Positions 1 to 9,964 are shown, counted from the stretch's first letter. The stretch: 64,000 nucleotides of DNA from Candidatus Brachythrix odensensis (GCA_016714465.1 JADKDT010000026.1:124001-188000); one strand, 5' to 3'. Made by a program: numbers and translations. Notes: generated by a model not told the origin, from the letters alone.

Positions 1-421
1 TTTCGAACGTCACGGTGAACGCATCGCCTGACAGCAATGTGGCCGAGAAAACGGAATGGGTCGTTTCAACGGACGACGCGCGGGCCAACCCGGAAGACGC
101 TTGGGCAGAGATCGCGGGCAGGTAGGCGCGCGGCTGAATATCGCTGCGCACGATGGCTGACTGCGCGCCCACGTAGGTGAACACCACCGAACCGCCGACT
201 TGAATGTCCAGCGAATCAGGCGCGATTGCGCCATCGGTGATCGTGACATTCCAGATGCCAGTTTGGACACTCGGATTGGCCGCCTCTCGCCGATTGACGT
301 GATTGTTGGCCTGGACGCTGGCGGCGCTGGCGGAGTTCAGCAAAGTAACGATGACAAGCCCCGCTGCGATACTCAGCAGGCTGAAGGCCAGGGAAACGGA
401 AACGCGGGGGCGATCTTTCAC
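1..421 (-). CDS. Secreted protein with cupredoxin-like domain, 3' end cut by window
   Basis: The frame starts at a GTG (419-421) and stays open to the window edge, giving about 140 residues without a stop. The first 35 residues look like a signal peptide: a basic start (KDRPR), a hydrophobic core (LAFSLLSIAAGLVIVTLL) and a small-residue exit (SASAAS). The mature part contains IWNVTITDGAIAPDSL followed by DIQVGGSVVFTY, the strand pattern seen in secreted cupredoxin-like domains, but no copper ligands can be confirmed in the visible part. There is no strong ribosome binding site before the GTG, so the start is tentative. The role is unknown; it is probably a cell-surface or exported protein. 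Confidence 0.55.
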   Translation of the reverse strand, partial: MKDRPRVSVSLAFSLLSIAAGLVIVTLLNSASAASVQANNHVNRREAANPSVQTGIWNVTITDGAIAPDSLDIQVGGSVVFTYVGAQSAIVRSDIQPRAYLPAISAQASSGLARASSVETTHSVFSATLLSGDAFTVTFE

Positions 422-566
422 GGGGCGATGTTAGGCCCAATCGCTGAAACGCACAAGGACGCGAGGCGCCGGCCCATCGGGGCGCGGCCGAAATCGAATC
501 GTGCGGGCGGGAGGCCGAAGGCCTTCGTTGCATCAGCCGGCACCGTCTCCTGCTCGGAGAAGGTCA

Positions 567-1004
567 TGATTGGCTGAAGTTCTCAGGGTCATCACATCGT
601 CATCCCCGCGAAAGCGCAATGGTATTAAGTTAGCGCAAAGGGCGAGCATGAAGGGACCTTCGGACCGGCGCGGGCGCGAGTATCTCGCGTCTGGCATCCT
701 GAGTGCGGCCCACCGATCTGATGCATAAACGCGAGTAGCAGGCCGCGCGAAGGACCCCTGTGACGTTGCACGGAAGCATAGGATATCGGTGACAACACGC
801 GTATGCCGATCCACCCATGCGCGGGGTGACATCACAGGGGTCCTTCGCTCGCCCCCACCGCTCGTCCCTCCCGAGACCCTATGGGGCTCGCTCAGGATGA
901 CAAGAAAGGAGGATCGTTCGTGCGGCATCTTGCGCATGCGCACCTTTACTTCATGCCATTGCGCTTTCGCGGGGATGACAGGCAGAAAACCTGAGGTAGT
1001 CAGG
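567..1004. repeat. Non-coding element with terminal inverted repeats, copy 1
   Basis: A stretch of about 440 bp without a convincing gene is bounded by inverted ends. The core CATCCCCGCGAAAGCGCAAT at 601-620 recurs as its reverse complement at 958-977, and the outer flanks also match loosely (TGATTGGCTGAAGTTCTCAG on the left, reverse complement of AAAACCTGAGGTAGTCAGG on the right). Inside lies a second inverted pair, GCGAAGGACCCCTGTGA (748-764) against TCACAGGGGTCCTTCGC (832-848). The same ends bound an unrelated core at 14920-15346. It looks like a miniature, non-autonomous repeat; no transposase is encoded. Confidence 0.6.
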
Positions 1005-1027
1005 AGAAAACCATGGGCTCGTATCGG

Positions 1028-1528
1028 TCAATCAACCTGCCGGGTTTTGCGGTCGTAGACCCGCATCCCCCGGGCGAGGTAGTTCTTGAGCGCGGCGGGA
1101 TCATCGAGCGTGCAGGTATGCAACCAGACGCGTTGCGCGTCCCAGGACCACGCGCGCTTGAGCGCATCGGTCAAGAGCGCGCCACCCAGACCGCGCCCGA
1201 TGAAATCCGGCGCGAGCCCGAAGTAGGCGACTTCGACCGCCTGGGCGTCGTCGCGGCGCAGCTCGTAGTAGCCGGCCGTCGCGCCGCGCAACGACGCGAC
1301 AAAGGTGCGACGCTGTTCGTCAGCGGCGTAGCGCTCCCAGTCCAGATCACTCCAGCCGAGTTTGTCGATCCATCCCCATTGCTCGCCGACCAGCAGATAG
1401 AGCGCGCGATTGAGTCTCCAGTCGCGCTCGACAGCTTCGCGCACGATGAAATCGGGGTCGTTCATGGGCGCCGGCACAAGCTCCTTGAGGGCGCTCATCT
1501 GGAGATAGGTTGTGATGACTTCTGGCAT
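1028..1528 (-). CDS. GNAT family N-acetyltransferase
   Basis: This 166-residue protein has the GNAT acetyl-CoA binding signature: a beta-strand (VEVAYFGLAPDF) followed by IGRGLGGALL at about residues 110-119, which fits the family Q/R-x-x-G-x-G/A pyrophosphate loop. The C-terminal half (VWLHTCTLDDPAALKNYLARG) matches the usual GNAT motif B region with the aromatic/Asn segment near the acetyl acceptor. The length is normal for a single-domain GNAT. The substrate cannot be told from sequence; the family acetylates amines on small molecules or proteins. It is a lone minus-strand gene between two repeat-rich gaps. Confidence 0.85.
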   Translation of the reverse strand: MPEVITTYLQMSALKELVPAPMNDPDFIVREAVERDWRLNRALYLLVGEQWGWIDKLGWSDLDWERYAADEQRRTFVASLRGATAGYYELRRDDAQAVEVAYFGLAPDFIGRGLGGALLTDALKRAWSWDAQRVWLHTCTLDDPAALKNYLARGMRVYDRKTRQVD

Positions 1529-1561
1529 TTGTGGGTCTTTGCGGGCATCGTGCGGACTGTG

Positions 1562-1785
1562 CGCCGATAACGTAATTCCGTTGTAGGCGCAGCCTTCAGG
1601 CTGCGCTTGCGACTGCTGCGCGGGCTGAAGCCCGCGCCTACATGGGCCGATAACGTCATTCCGTTGTAGGCGCAGCCTTCAGGCTGCGCTTGCGACTGCT
1701 GCGCGGGCTTCAGCCCGCGCAGCAGTCGCCGATAACGTCATTCCGTTGTAGGCGCAGCCTTCAGGCTGCGCTCGCAGCTGAAGCG
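1562..1785. repeat. Three direct copies of a hairpin-bearing unit
   Basis: Three imperfect direct copies (from about 1562, 1648 and 1728) begin with GCCGATAACGT, continue CATTCCGTTGTAGGCGCAGC and include the hairpin GCGCAGCCTTCAGGCTGCGC. The first two carry a second hairpin, GCGCGGGCTGAAGCCCGCGC or its inverse. The unit fills the gap between the GNAT gene start and the DinB-like gene end. It is non-coding and probably structural RNA or DNA; no function can be assigned. Confidence 0.6.
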
Positions 1786-1788
1786 GGG

Positions 1789-2326
1789 CTAGCTATCCGC
1801 CGTGCCATGCATGCCCTGGATGCCGATCAGGCATTCGATCATCCCGAGGTGCCGATTGTCGTGGGTCATCCAGGTTGCAATGATCGGGCCGATCCGGCCG
1901 TCGTGCCAGTGTTCGCCGTGCAGGCCCGCATAGACCCGGTGGAACGCCTCGTCGTCGATCGCGGCCACGGCCTGCTGGGCAAGGGCAAAGGCGCGCCGGG
2001 CATAGTCCATGAGCGCCGCCTTCCCGGGCATGCTTAGCGCATTCGTCACTGTGTCGTCCATACTCATGCCGGTCTGGGCATAGCCGAGGCCCTCCGTCGC
2101 CAGCTCCCAGCGGGCGGCCAGCCCCTCCCGCTCCCAAATCTGGCTGCCGCGCCCGTGGACCATCTCCTGCAGATAGTCCGCCCAGCGGGCCAGATGCCAG
2201 ACATGGAAGCCGATGGATGGGGTGGTCTCGTTGGGCGACCAGGGCAAGCTGCCCGTCGGTCAGATCGTCGACAAGGTCAAGCGCGGCTTCCTGGGTCTCG
2301 CAATACTGTCTCGCGAGCGTGGACAT
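1789..2326 (-). CDS. DinB superfamily protein, frameshifted
   Basis: The N-terminus MSTLARQYCETQEAALDL begins at 2326 and continues to ...LTDGQLAL. The rest of the family fold, including SIGFHVWHLARWADYLQ and ATWMTHDNRHLGMIECL, lies in another frame from about 2244. DinB-like metalloproteins use a His near the first helix and His residues in a late HDxxH-type segment; both (HVWH and THDNRH) are present here. Total length is 3n+1, and removing one C from CTTGCCCTGG restores one reading frame of about 178 residues. So either the gene is broken or, more likely given similar events nearby, the sequence carries one indel. Members of this family include thiol transferases; the exact reaction is unknown. 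Confidence 0.7.
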
Positions 2327-2394
2327 GATGCTGACGGGCACGTGGTTCCTTTCGATGGGGGGTCCCGATAAGAGATCTCGGGTGGGCGTTTCCT

Positions 2395-2796
2395 TTACCG
2401 AATCGTTGGCGCGGTCGGCGCGGCAATCGAACCCGCGCTGTCGGCGAATTTCGTTTCGAATAGGTTCACGTACGTGTTTACGGCGGTCAGGAATTGGGCC
2501 TCCTTGCCTGCCAGGATCTTGCCCGCAAGGCTCTTGGCCTCGTACCACGCCTTGAAAGCATATGAGCTGCTGGACCATTCCCATGTGGCGCCTGCCTGCG
2601 GCTTGGTTCCGACAAACGTAACGTGGAACTTCGTCACGACGTATTTCTTCCCCTTCGTCGTGATTTTCTCAATCGTGATGTGCGCTTTCAGCCCGGCGAT
2701 GCCGAGCGCTGAATCGGCGCAGACGATATAGGGTGGCTGCCCTGCCTTGAAGCCCGGGATTGATCTGCCGACATCGAACTCTTTTTGTTTCGCCAT
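2395..2796 (-). CDS. Hypothetical 133-residue protein
   Basis: I do not recognise this protein. It starts MAKQKEFDVGRSIPGFKAG, has no signal peptide or membrane segment, and alternates beta-like stretches (HITIEKITTKGKKYVVTKF) with a C-terminal amphipathic helix (AWYEAKSLAGKILAGKEAQF). It is lysine-rich and compact, with coding character typical of its neighbours. It lies 68 bp upstream of the DinB-like gene on the same strand, so the two may be co-transcribed. The function is unknown. A small cytoplasmic structural or virion-like protein is possible, but nothing in the sequence decides this. Confidence 0.6.
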   Translation of the reverse strand: MAKQKEFDVGRSIPGFKAGQPPYIVCADSALGIAGLKAHITIEKITTKGKKYVVTKFHVTFVGTKPQAGATWEWSSSSYAFKAWYEAKSLAGKILAGKEAQFLTAVNTYVNLFETKFADSAGSIAAPTAPTIR

Positions 2797-2904
2797 GATT
2801 CTCCCTGATTGCGATATGCGGTCAAAATCGACGGCGAAAGTATATTCGCGCCCCGCTTTTTCGCAAGCGGCGTGCGCTGGCTTGGCATGACTCCGGCAAC
2901 GACG

Positions 2905-3192
2905 TCACTTGCGCGGCTCGCCGTCCTCGGTCACCCAGCCTTCGGCGCGCAAACCGGCCAGCGCTTCCAAGTAGCGCTCGTTTCGCGCCTTGGCCGCATC
3001 GCGCTGCCCGACCTTGTTGGCCTCGGCCTCGGCCCGAAAGGCCGGCGACATGAATGCGCTTTGGGCGGGCGCGTCATCGGCATCGTCGGCGATGAGGCCG
3101 AGCAGGGCTCTGACCACGCGCGGGTCGCCGAGAAGGGCTTCCAGCCGCGCCAGGCGCCGTTCGATTCTATAGAGTCTGTCTTCGCTCGTCAT
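2905..3192 (-). CDS. Small coiled-coil hypothetical protein
   Basis: This 95-residue protein opens with a strongly helical, charged segment (YRIERRLARLEALLGDPRVV) with leucine spacing typical of a short coiled coil. An acidic patch follows (ADDADDAPAQ), then a second helix (AEAEANKVGQRDAAKARNER) and a basic tail. There is no signal peptide. It may dimerise through the first helix. No family is recognised. The next gene upstream on this strand is absent, and the 296 bp up to the plus-strand gene at 3489 hold nothing I can identify beyond its promoter region. Confidence 0.55.
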   Translation of the reverse strand: MTSEDRLYRIERRLARLEALLGDPRVVRALLGLIADDADDAPAQSAFMSPAFRAEAEANKVGQRDAAKARNERYLEALAGLRAEGWVTEDGEPRK

Positions 3193-3488
3193 CGTCCATC
3201 CTCAAGCACGGCCAGGCGCTCCTCGGTGCCACCTTCGTCGCGCATTATCCGCGGCCCGCCTGATGCGGCCTGGGCCGCCTGAAGTCGTCCGGACACTCGC
3301 CACAGGATTTCGGTCCTTGACCGTGGCTGCCCATGTTACTGGCAAAACCCGGTACGGGGCTGGCGCTCTCCCGGTATTCGAGCCGCCGTAGGGACACTTG
3401 CCAATGGGCCCATTTCCAATACACTTGGTTTTCGTTGCCGCGGCCTCGGGCGTGGAAACATCCAATTGCTTTGATGAGGGGGAAGTAC

Positions 3489-6107
3489 ATGTTTCGATCC
3501 ACGACTGCCGTTCGCCGTGCAATGCTGCCTTTGGCTATATGCGCGATGCTCCTGTGGCCGGCCAACGGGGCGGCCCAGACCAGCCCGCCCGATGATCCAG
3601 CCGGTCCGCTCGTCGCCGCGCCGGAAGCCCCCGAGGGCCTCCCCGACGTGTGTTTCTCCAACTACAGCGGCGGCGCTGGTGCTGACTTCAGCAGCTACAA
3701 TGCCCAGGCCGTCCAGAACGCGATCAACGCCGCCAGCGCCGGTGGCACGGTCAAGCTGGCTGGGGTCTGCGCTGGCGTGGTGTCGTACGGCGGGAGCAGT
3801 CAGGTCGGGCTGATCACCAAAACGCTGACCGTCATCGGCGGCTATGCCTACAACACCTGGGCCGTCAGCTATCCGATCACCCAGCCGACCGTCCTTGATC
3901 GCCAAAGCGGCGGGCGGGTCCTGCAGATCACCGGCGCGCCGGTATCGGTCTACAGCCTGACGGCGCAGTTTGGCAAAGCCGTGGGCGTGGACGGTGGGGC
4001 CATCCGGACGAATAACGCGCTGACCCTGACCCATGTGGCGGTCTACAGCAGCACGACGGATAACGATGGCGGCGGGGTGGCGTCGAGCGGGATCCTGCGC
4101 TTGATCGACACCCGCATCATCAGCAATACGGCCGGCCAGAGCGCAGGCGGGGCGCGGGCAGGCGGAACGCTGATCCTGATCGGCGGCCTGTTCGAGCGGA
4201 ACGTCTCGCAGCACGGCGGCGGGGCGCGCGTGTTTGGCTCGGTGGGCATGACCGGGACCCAGTTCATCGACAACCATTCGAGCGCGGCCAATTTCAGCGG
4301 CGGCGGCCTCAAGGTCGATGCCGCGTCCACCCTGAACGGCGGCCTTTTCCGGGGGAACAGCGGCTATGACGGCGGCGGGCTGAGCGGGCAGGGCACGGCC
4401 TCCATCTCCGGCACGGAGTTCATCAGCAACACCGCCCTGCGCTGGGGCGGCGGCGCGAACGTAAATCTGCTCACTCAGATCACGGGGACAACGTTCACGA
4501 ACAACACATCGGCCTCGGACTGCGGCGCATTGCGCACGACGGCAATCCTGCGGGCCACGGCCAGCGCCTTCCATGCCAATACGACAAACGGCAATGGCGG
4601 CGCGGCCTGCGCCGACAACGGGGGGGTGCTCACCGGCGGTCTGTTCCAGAACAACTCGGCTGCTAAGGGCGGCGGCTTGTGGACGAATGCCTCCACCACG
4701 TTGAGCGGCACGGCCTTTGTCACTAACACGGCCACGGTCGCCGGCGGTGGCGCGTATCTGGAGAACGGCGCAGCGACCGTGAGTGGAGGCGTGTTCGAGG
4801 GCAACGCGGTGTCCGCCCCGCTGGCCGGCTACACGGGTGGGCGCTACGCAGCTTCGCTTGCGATGAAGGACACCCGCCTGCTCAGCAACGCGGCCATGGT
4901 GAATGGCGGCGTGTTCCAGGCCAACCGGGTTACCGTCCCGGCGGGCGGCTACGCGGGCGGGCTGTACGCGGCCTCGCTGATGATGACGGATACCCGCCTG
5001 CTCAGCAATACGGTGGACTCCCAGGGCGGCGGGGTCTATGTGGCGGGCCCGGCGTCCATCTTTGGCGCCCACTTCACTGGCAACCAGGCCCAGTCTGTGT
5101 CTGATGGTCAGGGCGGCGGCCTGTATGCCAGCGCCGCGCTGACCGTCACGGACTCACGATTCCTTCACAACGCCGCAGGATATGCCGGTGGCGGCGCGAC
5201 GGCCTTGGGCCCCGCGCTGATCTTCGGTGGCGTGTTCGAGCAGAACAGCGCGCCTTCGTTTGGCGGAGGCGGCCTCGACGCCGATGTTTCGGCGACGATC
5301 TCGGGCACGCGCTTCCTCACGAATACCGGCTACTACGGCGGCGGGATCTTCGCCAGCGGTCCGGTCTGGATGACAGGCGGATCCCTTGCCGGGAACTCGG
5401 CCACGGCAGCGGGCGGCGGGGCCGACCTGGAGGGCGGCGGCGCGCTCACCCGCACGCTGATCCAGGACAACCGCTGCGGCGGCTGCGGCACCTATGGCGG
5501 CGGCGGAGTGTGGTCGATGGCCGATCTCCGGGTGAATTCCGTGCGTTTTGTCGGAAACAGCGCCGGAAGTGTGGGCGGCGGCCTGGCTTTCGGGACCGGG
5601 TCGACGGCTGGCAGCCTGGTTGTCGTGAACTCGCTATTCGCGGCCAACTCCGCGCCGGCGGGCGCGGCCATTGTGGGCGCAAACGCGGCCTCCGTGCAGA
5701 TTGTCCACACCACCATCGCCAGCCCGACCCAGGCCAGTGGCGCCGCGATCTCGCTCGCGTTCTCGCCGGCGGCCATCAGCAACACGATTGTGGTCTCGCA
5801 TGCGATTGGTATCGATGCCCTCTCGTCGACGGCGGTAGAGACCCATAACCTCTTCTTTGGCAACACCGTTGACACCGCGGGCACGGTGACGGGCGGGGTG
5901 GGCAGCTTTATGGGCGATCCGCGCTTTGTCAATCCCGCCGCCGGGGACTACCACCTGACGCCGCTCAGCGCCGCGCGTGACGCCGGCGCGAACGCGGGGG
6001 TGGCGGTTGACTTTGAGGGGGATACGCGGCCCATCGGGGGTGGCTTTGACATCGGGTATGACGAGTCGCGCGCCCGGCTGGCGTGGGTGCCCAGCGTGTT
6101 GCGCTGA
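3489..6107 (+). CDS. Large secreted right-handed beta-helix protein
   Basis: The start at 3489 is chosen because GAGGGGGAAG sits just upstream and because the protein then begins with a clean signal peptide (MFRSTTAVRR... LPLAICAMLLWPANGAAQ). The 872-residue protein is a run of about twenty imperfect 20-25 residue coils with the pattern F-x-x-N-x-(A/S)-x-x-G-G-G-(L/V/A), typical of polymorphic-membrane-protein and pectate-lyase-like parallel beta-helices. The C-terminal region (YHLTPLSAARDAGANAG ... FDIGYDE) matches the choice-of-anchor Q type end of such proteins. The last residues, WVPSVLR, fit the short C-terminal tail found on other exported proteins in this window. It probably acts as a surface adhesin or carbohydrate-binding protein; no catalytic residues are evident. 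Confidence 0.85.
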   Translation: MFRSTTAVRRAMLPLAICAMLLWPANGAAQTSPPDDPAGPLVAAPEAPEGLPDVCFSNYSGGAGADFSSYNAQAVQNAINAASAGGTVKLAGVCAGVVSYGGSSQVGLITKTLTVIGGYAYNTWAVSYPITQPTVLDRQSGGRVLQITGAPVSVYSLTAQFGKAVGVDGGAIRTNNALTLTHVAVYSSTTDNDGGGVASSGILRLIDTRIISNTAGQSAGGARAGGTLILIGGLFERNVSQHGGGARVFGSVGMTGTQFIDNHSSAANFSGGGLKVDAASTLNGGLFRGNSGYDGGGLSGQGTASISGTEFISNTALRWGGGANVNLLTQITGTTFTNNTSASDCGALRTTAILRATASAFHANTTNGNGGAACADNGGVLTGGLFQNNSAAKGGGLWTNASTTLSGTAFVTNTATVAGGGAYLENGAATVSGGVFEGNAVSAPLAGYTGGRYAASLAMKDTRLLSNAAMVNGGVFQANRVTVPAGGYAGGLYAASLMMTDTRLLSNTVDSQGGGVYVAGPASIFGAHFTGNQAQSVSDGQGGGLYASAALTVTDSRFLHNAAGYAGGGATALGPALIFGGVFEQNSAPSFGGGGLDADVSATISGTRFLTNTGYYGGGIFASGPVWMTGGSLAGNSATAAGGGADLEGGGALTRTLIQDNRCGGCGTYGGGGVWSMADLRVNSVRFVGNSAGSVGGGLAFGTGSTAGSLVVVNSLFAANSAPAGAAIVGANAASVQIVHTTIASPTQASGAAISLAFSPAAISNTIVVSHAIGIDALSSTAVETHNLFFGNTVDTAGTVTGGVGSFMGDPRFVNPAAGDYHLTPLSAARDAGANAGVAVDFEGDTRPIGGGFDIGYDESRARLAWVPSVLR

Positions 6108-6324
6108 GCCTGAACCTCGGAGGTCGGCGCAGCGAGGCCGGGGCGGATGAGGACCCATGGCGCGGAGGCAGTCGGTTTGGTTTTTTATTTTTCCCAACTG
6201 GACGGGGGGGAAGCCCCTCGAAGACGTAAATTCGGCGCGTCGGGCGCAGGGTTCTCAGCAGCAGCCAACGCTTGATGTCCAGGAGTCATGATTTGACTGC
6301 CCTCCCGAAACTGCACTCGACCGT

Positions 6325-8177
6325 TTATTTCAATTGATACGCCAGGCCAAATCCATAGGGATACAGCGGGTTCACCGAGTCGTAGGGCACATCCGCTTTC
6401 TGATTCCGCACCGCGTCCATCGAACTGGGCAGTTCAAGTGGCAGCTTGCCTTGCGGGCTGGCCTTGCCAAAGATCACATCCAGCACGGCCGTGTCGCTGG
6501 CGCCAAACTCGACCAGCAGCGCTTTGGCCAGGTCGTTGATCTCGGGGATGACCGCGGGGCGGTCCACATACAGCACAACGATGGTTGGCGTTTTTCTGAG
6601 CAGGCCCAGAATGCCTTCCTTCGCGTCGCCCTTGAAGTCCAAATCGCCGTGATGAAAGCCGCGCGCGATGAAGTTGGGAGTCTCCACCGGCACCCAGGGC
6701 GTCTCCAGCCGCACGATGGTGAAGTCCGCCTCCTCGGGTGTGGAGACGACCTCGGCATACCCGGCAGCGGTCGTCGGGTCGACATTCTGGACGTAGACCC
6801 TGGGCCGGCCCCGTAGGGCAGGACCTGATCCGCATTCTTGAGCAGGGTCATCGCGCGGGTTTGGCTTGCCACGCCGGCGCGCACTGACGCGGGATGTCCG
6901 AATACTTCCGCGACACGGGCTTCATCCACAAAGGGATTGTCAAAGAGGCCCAGTTGGAATTTGAGGCGGAGCAGCCGCCGGACCGATTGATCGAGGCGCG
7001 CCTCGGATATCGCGCCGGTCTTGACGAGCTCGACCGCGAGTTCGGGACAGCTCTCACCGCCGAACTGATCGATGCCCGCCTCGAGCGCCTTGCGCACGCG
7101 CTCGACCCGGCTGAGGTGCTCGACGCCCCACGCGCGGGCTGGCCAGATCGCGCCGGGTAGATGCGTGTCGGTGATCAGTCCCCAGTCGGTGCAGACCACC
7201 CCCTCGTATCCATATCGTTCGCGCAGCAGGCCCGAGATGATCGTTTTGTTGAACGACATCGCCACGTCCTCATCGGTTTGACCCATGGGCACGCCGTAAT
7301 ACGGCATGACGGCCGCCGTCTGCGCGGTGAAGGCTGCCTCAAACGGAATGAGGTGGTACTCGAAGTTGCCGCCCGGATAGATCTGACCCTTTTGAAACTC
7401 GAAATGCGGGTCCAGGCCTTCCTGCTGCGGCCCGCCGCCGGGGAAGTGCTTGGTCATGCAGGCCACGCTGCCCAGGCCAAGCGCCTCGCCCTGGAACCCT
7501 TCAATGTAGGCGGTGGCCAGCAGGGCGGTCAGTCGGGCGTCCTCCCCGAAGGCGCCGCTGATGCGCGCCCAGCGCGGCTCGGTGGCGAGGTCAACCTGGG
7601 GGTGCAGGGCCATCCGGATCCCCACCGCCACATACTCGCGCCGCACGATTTCGGCGAACTGGCGGACCAGCTCAGGATCGCCAATCGCCGCAAAGCCCAG
7701 CGTCTCGCACCACAGCGAGAAGTCGGTGGCCCGCATGGCGAAGACGCTCTGACTGAAATGGCTGCGCGGATCCGAGGCGAGGGTGACCGGGATGCCCAGC
7801 CGGGTCTGCTCCGCAAAACGTTGGAGATTGTTCTGCCAGCGGGCGATCATGCCGGCCGCCGGCGCCTCCCACAGGTTGAAGTGATTCATCCGGTGCGCGC
7901 TGATCTGGCCGGGCGCGCCCTGCCCAAACCCGCGCGTATCCGGCGCGTCCTCGAGCGAGCCGTCCGGATTGACCCCGGCCCCGTTGATGAACAGGCAACC
8001 GGCTTTTTCTTCGAGGGTCATCTGCCCCAGCAGGTCCTCGATCCGCGCTTCAATGGCTTGGCGCGGATCCTCATAGACATCCAGCAGGCCGTTCTTGTTG
8101 AGATCGCGGTAAGCGTAGCCGTCCTCGCGGGCGATCAGCGTCGACTGCTGGGAGAGCAGCCTGGTGTTTGTCATCAT
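6325..8177 (-). CDS. Glycoside hydrolase family 3 beta-glycosidase, frameshifted
   Basis: Residues 1-470 carry the GH3 N-terminal barrel. The start region reads AYRDLNKNGLLDVYEDP, a KHFPGGG segment lies at about 243-249 (family Lys-His substrate-binding pair), and the nucleophile Asp is in GVVCTDWGL at about residue 331. The C-terminal domain continues in a different frame (VYVQNVDPTTAAGYAEV, then IARGFHHGDLDFKG to YGFGLAYQLK), so a single-base indel lies near 6805-6815 in the G/C run after LPYGAGP. Repairing it gives about 618 residues, normal for a two-domain GH3. No signal peptide is visible, so it probably acts in the cytoplasm on imported oligosaccharides. Beta-glucosidase or xylosidase specificity cannot be separated by eye. 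Confidence 0.85.
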
Positions 8178-8228
8178 CGTGATAAGACCTCAGTCCAGTA
8201 TCGTCAGAACCCGCTCCCAATCTGCGCC

Positions 8229-8318
8229 AATCTGCGTTAATCTGCGGATGAATCCGAGTCCGCACCCGCTCGGCCCGTCACGGGCGTGGCTGGTATTGTC
8301 CGCAGATTAACGCAGATT
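8229..8318. repeat. Inverted repeat in GH3-MlrC gap
   Basis: AATCTGCGTTAATCTGCGGA at 8229-8248 is repeated as its exact reverse complement at 8299-8318, with a 50-base loop. The word AATCTGCG also recurs within the left arm's flank. Related words are seen at 11393-11414 and 36010-36034, so this is a dispersed motif. It lies just upstream of the GH3 start and could be regulatory or a remnant repeat. Confidence 0.5.
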
Positions 8319-8368
8319 CAGTGGCTAGCCCGAGCGGTTCGTCATTATCGGCAACTGCTGGAAGCGCC

Positions 8369-9814
8369 TCAATTCAACACCGGAAAAAGGGCCCGATCCA
8401 GGCGCTGGTAGGGCACCTGGGCGAAGTCGTAGTTGAGCGTGCCGGGAGTCGAGGCATACAGAATGCGCGCGGCGACCGGCTCGAAGCCGGCGTAGAAGTG
8501 CTGGGACGACTTCACAATCAGCAGGCGGCGTAGGTGATAGGGAATGCCAAAGGCGCTAAACACGTCCGGCGAAAACACCTGGGTTCGAAGCGAATTGACA
8601 ATCACATCGATCCCCGCGATCTCGAGCCAGGCCGCGTCGCCGCATGGCATCATCAGCGCGCCCTGGAGCTGCGGCCAGCGCTGGACCAGGTTTGACTTCA
8701 ACCCGCGCACGCTGGCGACGACATCCAGCGGATCGCCGCTGGCCGGGCCCATCTTGCCGCCCAGGCGCGCCCGCAGCGTCCCGCCCACACCCGCGGCCTG
8801 ACAGAGCTGGACGACGATCGGATCCCACATCAGGGCCAGGGCGGCGTTGCTGATCCCGCGGGTGAGCATCTCGCGCAGGACAAAAGTGCTGTCGCTGGGC
8901 GCGCCGCCGCCGGCGTTGTCGGCGACGTCGGCGATCACCACCGGCCGGGGGTCGCGCATCGCCAGGGCCTGATCCAGCGCCTGGGCGATGGGCGGCATGG
9001 GGGTGACCAACTCGCGCCGGATCGCATACAGCTCGGCGGCGACCTCGCCCGCGACGCTGCGCGCCTTCGCGGCGTCGCCGTTGGTGATCACCAGGACATA
9101 CCCGCCCGAGGAGGGCACATCCGCCCAGGGAAAGCCATGGGCGAGCGAGACCGACAGCACGCCGTTGACGCCCTCGCGCGCGCTCATGTGGTCGACAAAC
9201 GAGCGCATCGGCTCGACCGGGGTGCGGAAGAAACCCAGCATCTTCGAGTCGATGACGGCCATCTTCGGGTCGATCCGCCCGAGCGCGGCTTCGGTGGTAA
9301 GCCGAAAGACCTCCTCGGCCCGAGCGACGATGTCGGTGTGGGGGTACTCCTTGTAGAGCACGATCACGTCGGTGGCATCGACGGTGGCCTGGGCGATGTC
9401 GCAGTGCAGGTCGAGCTCTACGCCGATTTTCACCCGCGGGCCGACGATCTGGCGCACCCGCTGGGTGAGGTCGGTCTCGCAGTCGTCATACCCATCGGCG
9501 ACCATTGCCCCGTGCAGGAGCAGCAAGACGACATCGAGCGGACCGGCGGCCCGCAGGCGTTCGAGCAGTTCATCCCGGAGCGTTTCGTAGGTGGCGCGGG
9601 TCGTTGTGCCAGCCGGCTGGGCGAAGGAGTACAGGCCAAACGTGAAATCCCAACCCTGATCGGCGGTCATGCGTTGCCAGGCGCGGATGGCATCCCCGCC
9701 GAGGATGCCGGCGAGTTCGTCGAGGGTCCGGGCGACGGGAAAGTCGGCCAGGCCGGTGGGGATGGGCGAGAAGGTGTTGGTTTCGGTGGCGATGCCGCCG
9801 CTGAAGATGCGCAT
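8369..9814 (-). CDS. M81 family metallopeptidase (MlrC / microcystinase C type)
   Basis: The 481-residue protein begins MRIFSGGIATETNTFSP, the hallmark opening of the MlrC (DUF1485) family. Likely metal-site residues lie in LLLHGAMVADGYDDCE (His101), ELDLHCDI (His137) and KEYPHTD (His159). The C-terminal MlrC domain is present (VVIADVADNAGGGAPSDST, then a beta-rich region to the end). MlrC was defined by degradation of linearised microcystin, but most family members in unrelated bacteria have unknown peptide or amide substrates, so that activity should not be assumed. Length is typical. It is a single minus-strand gene with no signal peptide. A palindrome at 9865-9900 lies upstream. Confidence 0.88.
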   Translation of the reverse strand: MRIFSGGIATETNTFSPIPTGLADFPVARTLDELAGILGGDAIRAWQRMTADQGWDFTFGLYSFAQPAGTTTRATYETLRDELLERLRAAGPLDVVLLLLHGAMVADGYDDCETDLTQRVRQIVGPRVKIGVELDLHCDIAQATVDATDVIVLYKEYPHTDIVARAEEVFRLTTEAALGRIDPKMAVIDSKMLGFFRTPVEPMRSFVDHMSAREGVNGVLSVSLAHGFPWADVPSSGGYVLVITNGDAAKARSVAGEVAAELYAIRRELVTPMPPIAQALDQALAMRDPRPVVIADVADNAGGGAPSDSTFVLREMLTRGISNAALALMWDPIVVQLCQAAGVGGTLRARLGGKMGPASGDPLDVVASVRGLKSNLVQRWPQLQGALMMPCGDAAWLEIAGIDVIVNSLRTQVFSPDVFSAFGIPYHLRRLLIVKSSQHFYAGFEPVAARILYASTPGTLNYDFAQVPYQRLDRALFPVLN

Positions 9815-9864
9815 GAGCGCCGATTATCGATCACGGAGAACACGCAGGCTGCGGATGGCCTGGA

Positions 9865-9900
9865 TGCGGCAGGGGCGGTTCGCGAACCGCCCCTGCCGCA
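9865..9900. terminator. Perfect 36-bp palindrome 3' of the small gene at 9965
   Basis: TGCGGCAGGGGCGGTTCG pairs exactly with CGAACCGCCCCTGCCGCA with no spacer. It lies between the MlrC start and the end of the minus-strand gene at 9965, that is, on the 3' side of the latter. No U-tract follows, so classic intrinsic termination is uncertain. Confidence 0.45.
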
Positions 9901-9964
9901 CACCTATGGCCTCCGCAACGCGACCGGCCCAGAAGCCCGGTAGTGCGGCGTGCCGTGCTTGACC

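Noticed and set aside
3336..5072. Long open frame antisense to the secreted beta-helix gene (about 578 codons)
   Set aside because: Its Arg/Ala-rich, low-pattern composition is what GC-rich codon bias produces opposite a real gene. The plus strand has a signal peptide and regular GGG coils.
8369..9814. Specific microcystin-degrading function for the MlrC-like gene
   Set aside because: The family is broad and none of the mlrA, mlrB or mlrD genes is present, so only the family name is supported.
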